Below are positions 17,548 through 24,336 of a stretch of DNA of 64,000 nucleotides, piece by piece (position 1 is the first letter of the stretch; each line of letters starts with the position of its first letter). Source of the DNA: Bacteroides thetaiotaomicron VPI-5482 (GTDB lineage: Bacteria > Bacteroidota > Bacteroidia > Bacteroidales > Bacteroidaceae); assembly GCF_000011065.1 (NCBI RefSeq), contig NC_004663.1:620001-684000 (forward strand), given 5' to 3'. The translations under genes were made by a program, and so were the position numbers. The notes below the pieces were generated by a model. The model saw only the letters and a list, made by a program, of their open reading frames with translations. It was not told the DNA's origin and made no database searches.

Positions 17548-18179
17548 AATCTAATTCATTTCTATTTAATAATTCATCAATATTATGCCTCTAAAAATAC
17601 AGTTTTGTCTGATCACCCACAAAGGAATTTGTTAGTTTTTTCCTCTATCCTATGAAAAAGCATCCCTTGACAGTCAACAATGATCTGTTGCATGATATGT
17701 TTGATCAGGAAAAGGTAAAGAGCGGGCTCGTTTTTATCTTTACCATGCTAGGCTGGTATTTATCCACAGGATGTGCGAATTGATATTCTCCCCCTTTTGC
17801 ATATATTGGAAAGGATATGTGTAATAGCAAAAAGTGTGATACTTTCTGTGATATCCTTTCTTTTTGATTTGATTTAAAGTAATTCCCTATCGTTGTATAT
17901 TGTAGAATTGCCTCAAATAGCGGTTTCTCGCTCTCTGAAAGTAGTTCTTCTACTCCCGGACCGGCTCTCAGAGTGCTTCAGCACGGGGCTTAGTAGCGTG
18001 AAGAGTAAGGTTAGATAAGGTATATTGTGCGTATAGTGTAACTACAGCCTGCAAATAGCGTAACTATATCCTGTAAATAGCGTCAGTATCTACTCCCCAT
18101 AAATAGCAAAAACAGTTTGTACGATATATATTTCTTTCCACAAAGTCCGTCTTTTGTTATTAGATTTTTCTGACTTGAT
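17548..18179. other. Long intergenic stretch without a convincing gene
   Basis: About 630 bp. A 43-codon open frame (17652-17783, MKKHPLTVNN...) is present but I cannot relate it to any protein. Further right are a G+C-richer segment with ACTCCCGGACCGG (about 17950-17970) and three degenerate tandem units at 18038-18107. It may be the remnant of a larger gene or element. Confidence 0.5.
18038..18107. repeat. Degenerate tandem repeat, units of 22, 22 and 26 bp
   Basis: Units 18038-18059, 18060-18081 and 18082-18107 each start GT(A/C)A and end AAATAGC. The first two differ at four positions (GTAACTACAGCCTGC versus GTAACTATATCCTGT). No function is evident. Confidence 0.6.
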
Positions 18180-19205
18180 TTAATTGACGGTAATTTTCTC
18201 TTTCCAGGTTATACCACTTATATCTGTCAGAATTAGTTCGTAGTCACTTTTGGGCAAGTCCATAAAAACATCACTTCTGATTGTAAGAGTTGCTTTACTT
18301 CCTAAAGGAATGATGAGGCTGTGTTTTCCCGGAGCTACTTTGGCTACATAGTCATTTTTTATTCGGGTAAGTGGGAAGCGGGCTAGCTCTTCTCCATTCT
18401 TTTGAAGTATTGTTTTTCCATTCTCGTCTTTTAGTGTTATGCCGATCAGGAAGGAACCGTACACGTCGGCTCCTTCTATCCGGTATACTTTGAACGTGAG
18501 GATATCCTCTTGAATCTTTGCATTGGATATTTTCAGTTCCGGTTTGACCGATTTGTTGTGCAAAGGTCCCCAAATACCGTTATGGAAGACTTGGTTAGTA
18601 TATAAGGTCAGTATGAAAAGCAGTACTGCACCGCTTATTGCGACTTTACTGAATTGCTTGATAGATAGTGGAAGTTCACCGGAAGTAAGCCATACAAGCC
18701 ATTTGTTCTTGGAAAGTTTTGGTAATAACAGATAATCCAAAGAATATTTTCCACCACCGGACAGGAAAATAGTGAATCCGGCTGACACTCCCAAGATGCC
18801 GATTTGCCATTCGTCGAGGCAGGTAGTGCCCAGCCAGCCGGAGCCTAAAAGAATGCCGAATGCCAGACTGAATACGCCGATACTCATTAATCGTGTGAAG
18901 AAACCGAGCATATAGAGTAACCCGACGATGCCTTCTACTAATGTGAAAATTACCATTGCCCACCAAAGTAAATCCGGTGTGCTGACCAAGTATTCAATAA
19001 TCGGTTTGATACCAATGGAATTGGGAAGGAAATGATTGAACTTTTCTCCAATGTATCCGGTGGCATCCGGAATGAGTTTGTTTTCGAGAACGAGTCTGCG
19101 CCAAAAAGCTGAAAAATAAGTCCAGCCTACGATCAGTCGTAAGGAGAGAGTGAAAATGCCCGCAAGTACGTAGGCTTTGGATGGTTCTTGTTGTTGTGTC
19201 AGCAT
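18180..19205 (-). CDS. DoxD-DoxA fusion, thiosulfate:quinone oxidoreductase-like membrane protein
   Basis: A 341-residue protein. I chose ATG 19205 because the longer frame begins with TTG and adds 36 residues of low-complexity basic sequence. The N-terminal half (about 1-200) has several membrane helices of the DoxX/DoxD type. The C-terminal half (about 215-341) matches the DoxA-type soluble domain, with HNGIWGPLHNKSVKP and a beta-rich end. In Acidianus, DoxD and DoxA are separate subunits of thiosulfate:quinone oxidoreductase; fusions are common in Bacteroidetes, where the substrate is unproven. A -7 box TAGCTTTG lies at 19339-19332. It follows the DUF2023/flavodoxin pair in the same direction and may share redox regulation. 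Confidence 0.75.
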   Translation of the reverse strand: MLTQQQEPSKAYVLAGIFTLSLRLIVGWTYFSAFWRRLVLENKLIPDATGYIGEKFNHFLPNSIGIKPIIEYLVSTPDLLWWAMVIFTLVEGIVGLLYMLGFFTRLMSIGVFSLAFGILLGSGWLGTTCLDEWQIGILGVSAGFTIFLSGGGKYSLDYLLLPKLSKNKWLVWLTSGELPLSIKQFSKVAISGAVLLFILTLYTNQVFHNGIWGPLHNKSVKPELKISNAKIQEDILTFKVYRIEGADVYGSFLIGITLKDENGKTILQKNGEELARFPLTRIKNDYVAKVAPGKHSLIIPLGSKATLTIRSDVFMDLPKSDYELILTDISGITWKEKITVN

Positions 19206-19358
19206 ACTGTTTGTTGTTAGTTTGTTATTGAGAGAATCGTTTCTTATTAGAACAAGTTTCCAGTGGAAAATGTTTTTATGAAAACCTGTTTTTTTTGAAA
19301 CGATTCTACTCAAGATAAACTACATACAAAACAAAGCTAACAATGCAAAAGTTATTCT

Positions 19359-19721
19359 TTAAACGGCTATCTTTATACCTTCTTTTTTATTACAATACCG
19401 TTTGCATTGTTGGCAAAGGTCGTATCCCAGCATGGCTCCCAAGATGAAGTCCTCTTCGGCAGACAGTTGATTCAAGGGGCGAATGATGATATGCCGCATG
19501 GCTTCCATACATTCGGGTTTGCCGAAAAACAGATTAATCTTGTTAGTACCTACTTCTTGTATCATATAACTGATCTTCTGATTCTTCAGCCGGCGGATGG
19601 CAAACTCTTCGTGCTCTCTGCTCATCGTATAGAGTACCATGTTGCGTACGCCTTTCTTGAACTCATAAATGTGGTTGAGGAAAATCCGGATTTCTCCGGG
19701 AATGATTCTTTCGGTAGCCAT
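19359..19721 (-). CDS. DUF2023 family protein
   Basis: A 120-residue soluble protein of the DUF2023 type. It has an N-terminal IFLNHIYEFKKGVRNMVLYTM block and a C-terminal CQQCKRYC cluster (about 107-114) that could bind metal or form disulfides. This family commonly sits next to flavodoxin, as here, only 33 nt downstream of it. A role in flavodoxin maturation, electron transfer or regulation is an inference from context; no activity is known to me. Co-transcribed with flavodoxin from P5. Confidence 0.8.
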   Translation of the reverse strand: MATERIIPGEIRIFLNHIYEFKKGVRNMVLYTMSREHEEFAIRRLKNQKISYMIQEVGTNKINLFFGKPECMEAMRHIIIRPLNQLSAEEDFILGAMLGYDLCQQCKRYCNKKEGIKIAV

Positions 19722-19754
19722 GATGTAAACTGTTATTTTATATGGAGATAAAGA

Positions 19755-20261
19755 TTAGCTGATTTCTTGTTTTACTTGTTCAACCCATGCGCTGATACGT
19801 TCATCTGTCTGACCGTCTTCATTGACTTCGTCGAGTGGAAGACCTACGAACTTGCCATTAACGACAGCGATAGAAGAATCGAATGTATAACCGGCTGTGT
19901 CCACCGCTCCACAGAATTTGCAGCGGGTATCTTTCAGTTCTTCATAAAGAATACCGATAGCATCACAGAACGTATCGCTGTAAGAATCGGAATCACCACA
20001 ACCGAACAAGGCTACATATTTGTGAGACAGATCGCATTTCTTTAAAACTTTAATACCGTCGTACCAGTCATCCTGCAATTCACCGGCTCCCCATGTGGAA
20101 CTGCCCAGTACCAGTACATCATATTCACCGACCAAAGCTTCAGTGAGTTTGGATACATCATAAATATGTGCGGAAGGAACATCTAGTTTCTCTGCAATCC
20201 GACGGGCAAGGTCTTCTGTTGTTCCGGTAGTGGAACCATAAAATACTCCAATTTTATTCAT
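19755..20261 (-). CDS. Flavodoxin
   Basis: A 168-residue long-chain flavodoxin. It has the FMN phosphate-binding loop FYGSTTGTTED near residues 6-16, the 60s loop with GSSTWGAGELQDDW (W stacking on FMN) and the 90s loop with FGCGDSDSYSDTFC. The start is ATG 20261, because an upstream in-frame Met would lie at or before the transcription start predicted from the -7 box at 20289-20296. Flavodoxins replace ferredoxin when iron is short. The upstream region has two copies of the shared operator, so this is likely one of the most tightly controlled members of the regulon. Confidence 0.93.
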   Translation of the reverse strand: MNKIGVFYGSTTGTTEDLARRIAEKLDVPSAHIYDVSKLTEALVGEYDVLVLGSSTWGAGELQDDWYDGIKVLKKCDLSHKYVALFGCGDSDSYSDTFCDAIGILYEELKDTRCKFCGAVDTAGYTFDSSIAVVNGKFVGLPLDEVNEDGQTDERISAWVEQVKQEIS

Positions 20262-20288
20262 CTTTGATTCTATTTTAATGTGATGGTG

Positions 20289-20338
20289 CAAAGATAGAGG
20301 GTCTCGGAGAAATAGGAAATCCCCATTTATAGTGGAAT
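20289..20338 (-). promoter_or_regulatory. Promoter P5 with shared operator (flavodoxin)
   Basis: On the minus strand: ATTCCAC (20338-20332), TATAAAT, GGGGATTT (20324-20317), 20 nt, TATCTTTG (20296-20289). Exact spacing match to the other shared promoters. Confidence 0.8.
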
Positions 20339-20355
20339 AATTGCTTTATTCTCAT

Positions 20356-20368
20356 TATAAATGGGGAT
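20356..20368 (+). promoter_or_regulatory. Second, inverted operator copy upstream of flavodoxin
   Basis: TATAAATGGGGAT on the plus strand is a perfect inverted repeat of the P5 site ATCCCCATTTATA (20319-20331). The two centres are about 32 bp apart, close to three helical turns. No matching -7 box lies downstream on the plus strand, so it is probably a binding site, not a promoter. Confidence 0.65.
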
Positions 20369-20444
20369 AGCATAACGTTTCGGATCTATAAATAGGTTAA
20401 AGCCAACAAACCTGATATAAATCTTAAAATATAGCAGAAAACGA

Positions 20445-21620
20445 TTAATGATGGAACAAGCGAATGCCTGTGAATGCCATTGCCATATTGTACTTGTCGC
20501 ATGTACCGATAACATGATCATCTCGTACAGAACCTCCCGGTTGTGCGATATAGCTTACACCGCTTTTGTGTGCACGTTCGATATTGTCTCCGAAGGGGAA
20601 GAATGCGTCAGAGCCTAAAGCTACGCCAGTCATTGTATCCAGCCATGCACGTTTCTCTTCGCGGGTCAGGACTTCCGGCTTTTCTGTAAAAAACTGTTGC
20701 CAAACGCCGTCTGCCAATACGTCATCATGATCTTCTGAAATATAAACGTCGATAGTATTATCACGATCTGCACGGCGGATTTTTTCAATCCAAGGCAGAT
20801 TCATCACTTTCGGATGTTGGCGGAGATACCAGATATCTGCTTTATTTCCTGCAAGGCGCGTGCAGTGAATGCGTGACTGTTGTCCTGCACCGATACCAAT
20901 CGCTTGTCCGTCTTTTGCATAACATACGGAATTGGATTGTGTATATTTTAAGGTGATTAAAGAAATGATTAGGTCACGTTTGGCTTCAGCTGGAATTTCC
21001 TTGTTTTGTGTGGGCATTTCCTTCAAAAGACTTTCGTCTATTTTCAGTTCGTTTCTGCCTTGCTCAAAAGTCACTCCGAAAACATCTTTGTGTTCAATAG
21101 GAGCCGGGCGGTAAGCCGGATCTATCTTGATCACATTGTAAGTTCCTTTTCTTTTATTTTTCAGGATTTCCAGAGCTTCGGGAGTGTAATCCGGTGCAAT
21201 CACACCATCGGATACTTCACGGTTGATAATGCGTGCAGTCTCTTCATCACAAGTATCGGACAATGCGATGAAGTCTCCGTAAGAAGACATACGGTCGGCA
21301 CCACGTGCGCGTGCATAGGCTGTTGCCAGTGGAGACAGTTTTACATCATCCACAAAATAGATTTTCTTCAGAGTGTCACTCATTTCTACAGCCACAGCAG
21401 CACCTGCCGGGCTGACGTGTTTGAATGATGCGGCAGCCGGAAGTCCGGTAGCTTCTTTTAGTTCTTTAACTAACTGCCAACTGTTGAATGCATCCAGCAG
21501 ATTGATGTAACCGGGACGTCCGTTTAATACCTCAATGGGTAGTTCGCCTTCTTTCATGAAGATACGGGCAGGCTTTTGATTTGGGTTGCAGCCGTATTTC
21601 AGTTCGAGTTCGTTTGCCAT
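20445..21620 (-). CDS. Stand-alone AICAR transformylase (PurH-like, no IMP cyclohydrolase domain)
   Basis: A 391-residue protein covering only the AICAR formyltransferase half of PurH. It begins at LKYGCNPNQ (equivalent to the RYGENPHQ start of that half) and keeps the catalytic Lys-His in SFKHVSPAG (about 67-75), plus QSNSVCYAKDGQ and FFPFGDNIERA. The IMP cyclohydrolase (MGS-like) domain is absent and no second gene encodes it nearby. The expected reaction is formylation of AICAR to FAICAR with 10-formyl-THF. Some Bacteroides carry such an enzyme besides full-length PurH, so it may be a second isozyme or have a shifted substrate. A -7 box TAATTTTG lies at 21668-21661. Confidence 0.85.
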   Translation of the reverse strand: MANELELKYGCNPNQKPARIFMKEGELPIEVLNGRPGYINLLDAFNSWQLVKELKEATGLPAAASFKHVSPAGAAVAVEMSDTLKKIYFVDDVKLSPLATAYARARGADRMSSYGDFIALSDTCDEETARIINREVSDGVIAPDYTPEALEILKNKRKGTYNVIKIDPAYRPAPIEHKDVFGVTFEQGRNELKIDESLLKEMPTQNKEIPAEAKRDLIISLITLKYTQSNSVCYAKDGQAIGIGAGQQSRIHCTRLAGNKADIWYLRQHPKVMNLPWIEKIRRADRDNTIDVYISEDHDDVLADGVWQQFFTEKPEVLTREEKRAWLDTMTGVALGSDAFFPFGDNIERAHKSGVSYIAQPGGSVRDDHVIGTCDKYNMAMAFTGIRLFHH

Positions 21621-21748
21621 ATTATTTAATTATGAATTACTGATTACAAATTGATAGCGACAAAATTACTAAAAAAAGAATAGCCAGCCTAGCCTCCTGT
21701 TATAAATTAGTAACAAGTAATTAGTATTGGGGAAACTGTGAGTAGCGA

Positions 21749-21798
21749 AAATACCTATTTGTGGTGATTGCATATCCTCGAAATATTCCGTTTCTTTG
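21749..21798 (+). promoter_or_regulatory. Promoter P6 with shared operator (di-iron protein/LuxR operon)
   Basis: AAATACC (21749-21755), TATTTGT, GGTGATTG (21763-21770), 20 nt, TTTCTTTG (21791-21798). It reads as a 7-2-7 site TACCTAT-TT-GTGGTGA. The -7 box is off-consensus in its first two bases. If the LuxR protein binds here, the operon is autoregulated. Confidence 0.75.
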
Positions 21799-21823
21799 CA
21801 GTCTCTAATATAAATAGGTGTAA

Positions 21824-22528
21824 ATGGATAATTTGCAAAAATACAAACCAACTGATAAGATGATTGATCTCATCAGTGATAACTATTCCTTGTTACAAGT
21901 GATGAGCCGTTTCGGCCTTTCGTTGGGATTTGGCGACAAAACAGTGAAAGAAGTTTGCGAGCTTAATGGAGTAGATTGCAGGACTTTTCTGATTGTAGTC
22001 AACTTTATGTCTGAAGGTTTCTCACGGATGGATGGAAGCAGTGAGGATATTTCTATACCAGCACTAATCGATTATCTGCGGCAAGCCCATATTTACTTCC
22101 TGGACTTTTCCCTTCCTGCCATTCGTCGTAAACTGATTGAAGCGATTGACTGTTCGCAGGATGATGTAGCCTTTCTGATTCTCAAGTTCTTTGATGAATA
22201 TACACGAGAGGTACGTAAGCATATGGATTATGAGGAGAAAACGGTATTCAAGTATGTGGATGCGCTGATAAATGGCAATGCTCCCCGGAATTATCAGATT
22301 AGCACATTCTCCAAACATCACGACCAGGTGGGAGAGAAGCTGACAGAACTGAAAAATATCATCATTAAATATTGTCCTGCCAAAGCCAATGAGAATCTGT
22401 TGAATGCGGCTCTTTTCGATATATACGCCTGTGAGGCCGGCTTGGAATCTCACTGCAAGGTTGAAGACTATATTTTTGTTCCTGCCATTCTGAAGCTGGA
22501 AAGGAGGATTAGGGAAAATGAAAAATAA
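21824..22528 (+). CDS. RIC/ScdA-like di-iron protein with hemerythrin domain
   Basis: A 234-residue protein related to the repair-of-iron-centres family (ScdA/YtfE/DnrN). The N-terminal ScdA_N-like segment (about 20-60) has VKEVCELNGVDCRTFL but lacks the adjacent Cys pair of canonical RIC proteins. The C-terminal hemerythrin-like four-helix domain has plausible iron ligands: His in LRQAHIYFL, His and Glu in RKHMDYEE, His in SKHHDQ, and His and Glu in ESHCKVEDYIF. Expected role: sensing or repair under nitrosative/oxidative stress, or iron-linked signalling. It overlaps the following LuxR gene by 11 bases, so the two proteins are probably made together and may act together. Confidence 0.85.
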   Translation: MDNLQKYKPTDKMIDLISDNYSLLQVMSRFGLSLGFGDKTVKEVCELNGVDCRTFLIVVNFMSEGFSRMDGSSEDISIPALIDYLRQAHIYFLDFSLPAIRRKLIEAIDCSQDDVAFLILKFFDEYTREVRKHMDYEEKTVFKYVDALINGNAPRNYQISTFSKHHDQVGEKLTELKNIIIKYCPAKANENLLNAALFDIYACEAGLESHCKVEDYIFVPAILKLERRIRENEK

Positions 22529-23129
22529 CGAAGCCATTCGAATTGCGATCGCCGAAACCTCAGTGATTATCCGGGGTGGGCTGACCGCTGCATTGAAGCG
22601 TCTTCCTAATGTGAAGGTGCAACCTATAGAATTACTTTCAGTGGAGGCTCTGAGTGATTGCCTGCGTACGCAATATCCGGAAATGCTGATTGTAAATCCT
22701 ACTTTTGGTGACTACTTTGATGTAAATAAGTTCCGGGAAGAAACTGCCGGTAAGAAAATACGTTTGATTGCTTTGGTTACCTCTTTTGTAGATGCCTCTT
22801 TGCTGACTAAATATGATGAGTCGATTTCTATCTTTGATGATCTGGATATTCTTTCTAAAAAGATTCATGGTCTGCTAAATCTAGCTTCGGAAGAGGAGGA
22901 GCTTGACAATCAGGAAACGCTTAGCCAACGGGAGAAAGAGATAGTGGTCTGTGTGGTGAAAGGTATGACGAATAAAGAGATTGCAGAGAATCTTTTCTTG
23001 TCTATCCATACTGTCATTACTCACCGAAGGAATATCAGCAAGAAGCTGCAGATACACAGTGCGGCTGGTCTGACTATTTATGCGATTGTAAATAAGCTTG
23101 TTACGCTCAATGATGTGAAAGATTTATAA
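22518..23129 (+). CDS. LuxR/NarL-family regulator with pseudo-receiver domain
   Basis: A 203-residue protein. The C-terminal LuxR-type helix-turn-helix (about 135-198) is clear: LSQREKEIVVCVVKGMTNKE, then SIHTVITHRRNISKKL. The N-terminal 120 residues have a receiver fold pattern. However, the acidic pocket is IAIAETS and the usual phospho-acceptor Asp is replaced (MLIVNPTF), so phosphorylation is unlikely. ATG 22518 is preceded by AAGGAGG (22501-22507) and overlaps the di-iron gene. It resembles in architecture CdhR (PG1237) of Porphyromonas gingivalis, a LuxR-family regulator reported to control haem uptake. I infer it is the activator of promoters P1-P7. Confidence 0.85.
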   Translation: MKNNEAIRIAIAETSVIIRGGLTAALKRLPNVKVQPIELLSVEALSDCLRTQYPEMLIVNPTFGDYFDVNKFREETAGKKIRLIALVTSFVDASLLTKYDESISIFDDLDILSKKIHGLLNLASEEEELDNQETLSQREKEIVVCVVKGMTNKEIAENLFLSIHTVITHRRNISKKLQIHSAAGLTIYAIVNKLVTLNDVKDL

Positions 23130-23160
23130 CCTTCAAAGAATGTTATAAAATCTGAAACCG

Positions 23161-23191
23161 TTTGCGAACACGGAATCTTTTTGTACCTTTG
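23161..23191 (+). promoter_or_regulatory. Bacteroides-type promoter for intergenic RNA 3
   Basis: -33 TTTG (23161-23164), 19-nt spacer, -7 TACCTTTG (23184-23191). A near-consensus promoter pointing into a region without a protein gene. Confidence 0.75.
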
Positions 23192-23197
23192 CAGTGC

Positions 23198-23453
23198 AAT
23201 TGAGAAATTGCTATTAGTTTAAAAGGTAAAAGAAAAGATTATTAAGGTATTAGATTTAAATAATTAAGGTTTTAAATTTTTTAGTATTCAATAGGACATT
23301 TTTGGTAAAAGGTAAAAAGGATAACAATAGGTAAGAAGTTTAAAAGGTAAAAAGAAGATTAGTTTTCAGGAATTGAGGTAATAAAAGAAAAGCCTTCCTG
23401 GCTTTTCTGATGCTGCGGCGAGTGGTTCCCTTCTAGGAATTGACTCGTTTTTT
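23198..23453 (+). ncRNA. Candidate intergenic RNA 3 with repeated GGTAAAA motifs
   Basis: Predicted plus-strand transcript of about 255 nt, starting about 7 nt after the -7 box and ending at a strong terminator (stem 23419-23447, then TTTTTT). It is A-rich and has at least five copies of a GGTAA(A/G)A-like motif (around 23225, 23306, 23313, 23331, 23345). Next comes a perfect 9-bp hairpin AGAAAAGCC/GGCTTTTCT (23386-23408). It has no protein-coding frame with a credible start. It could be a protein-binding RNA or the 5' part of a lost gene. Existence is inferred from promoter and terminator. Confidence 0.5.
23419..23453 (+). terminator. Terminator of intergenic RNA 3
   Basis: CGAGT (23419-23423) pairs with ACTCG (23443-23447), with an inner GGTTCC/GGAATT stem including G-U pairs and one bulge, followed by six T. 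Confidence 0.75.
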
Positions 23454-23517
23454 GTTTATAGACGCAGGGGAGCTGAAAGGTATATAAATACCGGGATTGC
23501 TAATGGCCGGGATTGGT

Positions 23518-23618
23518 ATAAAACAAAATCCCGACGAAATCGCTTCGGCGGGACTCTATTTCATTTTTACTTAAATGTGGCTACGTAATAAAATTATGAC
23601 TAATTAATTCAATTCTGA
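23518..23618 (-). ncRNA. Candidate small RNA 2 (paralogue of the RNA at 13485)
   Basis: A minus-strand transcript of about 100 nt from promoter P7. Its 5' part matches candidate RNA 1 almost base for base (TATCAGAATTGAATTAATTA, AGTCATAATT, ATTACGTAGCCACATT). It ends in a canonical terminator: stem CCCG-C-CGAA / TTCG-T-CGGG around GCGAT (23531-23553), then TTTTGTTTTAT. The only ATG, about 50 nt in, meets a stop after two codons. A compact, self-terminated RNA with a conserved single-stranded 5' end is typical of a trans-acting base-pairing sRNA. Confidence 0.7.
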
Positions 23619-23623
23619 TACTG

Positions 23624-23673
23624 CAAAGATAGTGCGTTTCTGTATCTGTCACAATCCCCTTTATAAGGTATAT
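23624..23673 (-). promoter_or_regulatory. Promoter P7 with shared operator (candidate small RNA 2)
   Basis: On the minus strand: ATATACC (23673-23667), TTATAAA, GGGGATTG (23659-23652), 20 nt, TATCTTTG (23631-23624). Confidence 0.78.
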
Positions 23674-23712
23674 TGCGTAGCTGTTCTCACTATTAATGAT
23701 TAGTGGTGGATA

Positions 23713-24336
23713 TCATTTTACTTTTTTCCACTCTTTCGTTGCGAAATCATATGATTTGATCACTTTGGCAGGGCAACCGGCACAAATAGAGTATGCCGGG
23801 ATGGAACGGCTGACAACGCTTCCGGCAGCCACTACACAATGTTTCCCTAAAGTTACTCCCGGCAGTATGACGGAGTTTGCACCTACCCATACATCATCCT
23901 CAATAGTGACAGGCTGTGTACTTACTCCTTGTTCGTCGATTGATTTCTCCGCATCTTGATAGTTATGATTAAGTCCTGTGACTGTTATATTCTGTGCAAG
24001 ATTCACATGATTCCCTATACGAACCGGACCGATAATGGTATTTCCTAATCCGATGCGGGTATAATCTCCAATGATTAAATCTCCTACCGCATTATTAAGG
24101 CAGGAAAAGTCTTCTACTACCGAATAGCGCCCTAGCGAGAACTGATTAAAAGGAGGAAGGTCTTTGCGGACACTGCGATAAATTACGGAACCTTTTCCAC
24201 GTTTCAGATATACAAAATAGAAAAGGCGTATCCACCAGTTGGGACGTGTCTTTACGGGATGCATAATAAAACGATGTACGGCTTGTTTCAAAGCCGGATT
24301 CTGTTTGATTCGCTGTTTCAGTGTCCTTTTCTCCAT
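23713..24336 (-). CDS. Hexapeptide-repeat acyltransferase (left-handed beta-helix)
   Basis: A 207-residue acyl- (probably acetyl-) transferase of the LbetaH class. Hexapeptide repeats run from about residue 66 to 185 (IIGDYTRIGLGNTI, VRIGNHVNLAQN, VTIEDDVWVGANSVILPGV, KHCVVAAGSVV, PAYSICAGCPAKVI), and a catalytic His is likely in TGLNHNYQD. The basic N-terminal 45 residues are outside the repeat domain. It is last in a four-gene operon, overlapping the membrane glycosyltransferase gene by 19 bases. It probably O-acetylates a glycan or lipid-linked sugar made by its partners. Confidence 0.85.
   Translation of the reverse strand: MEKRTLKQRIKQNPALKQAVHRFIMHPVKTRPNWWIRLFYFVYLKRGKGSVIYRSVRKDLPPFNQFSLGRYSVVEDFSCLNNAVGDLIIGDYTRIGLGNTIIGPVRIGNHVNLAQNITVTGLNHNYQDAEKSIDEQGVSTQPVTIEDDVWVGANSVILPGVTLGKHCVVAAGSVVSRSIPAYSICAGCPAKVIKSYDFATKEWKKVK

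Noticed and set aside
17652..17783. 43-codon open frame in the gap right of the orphan genes
   Set aside because: Has an ATG and a hydrophobic stretch but no recognisable relative, no clear promoter or ribosome site; kept only as a remark in the intergenic entry.
19206..19313. N-terminal extension of the DoxD-DoxA protein starting at TTG
   Set aside because: Basic low-complexity residues with no family match; ATG 19205 gives a normal N-terminus before the first membrane helix.
20356..20396. Plus-strand promoter at the second flavodoxin operator
   Set aside because: At the expected 20-nt distance the sequence is AATAGGTT, not a TAnnTTTG box, and downstream transcription would only run antisense into the AICAR transformylase gene.
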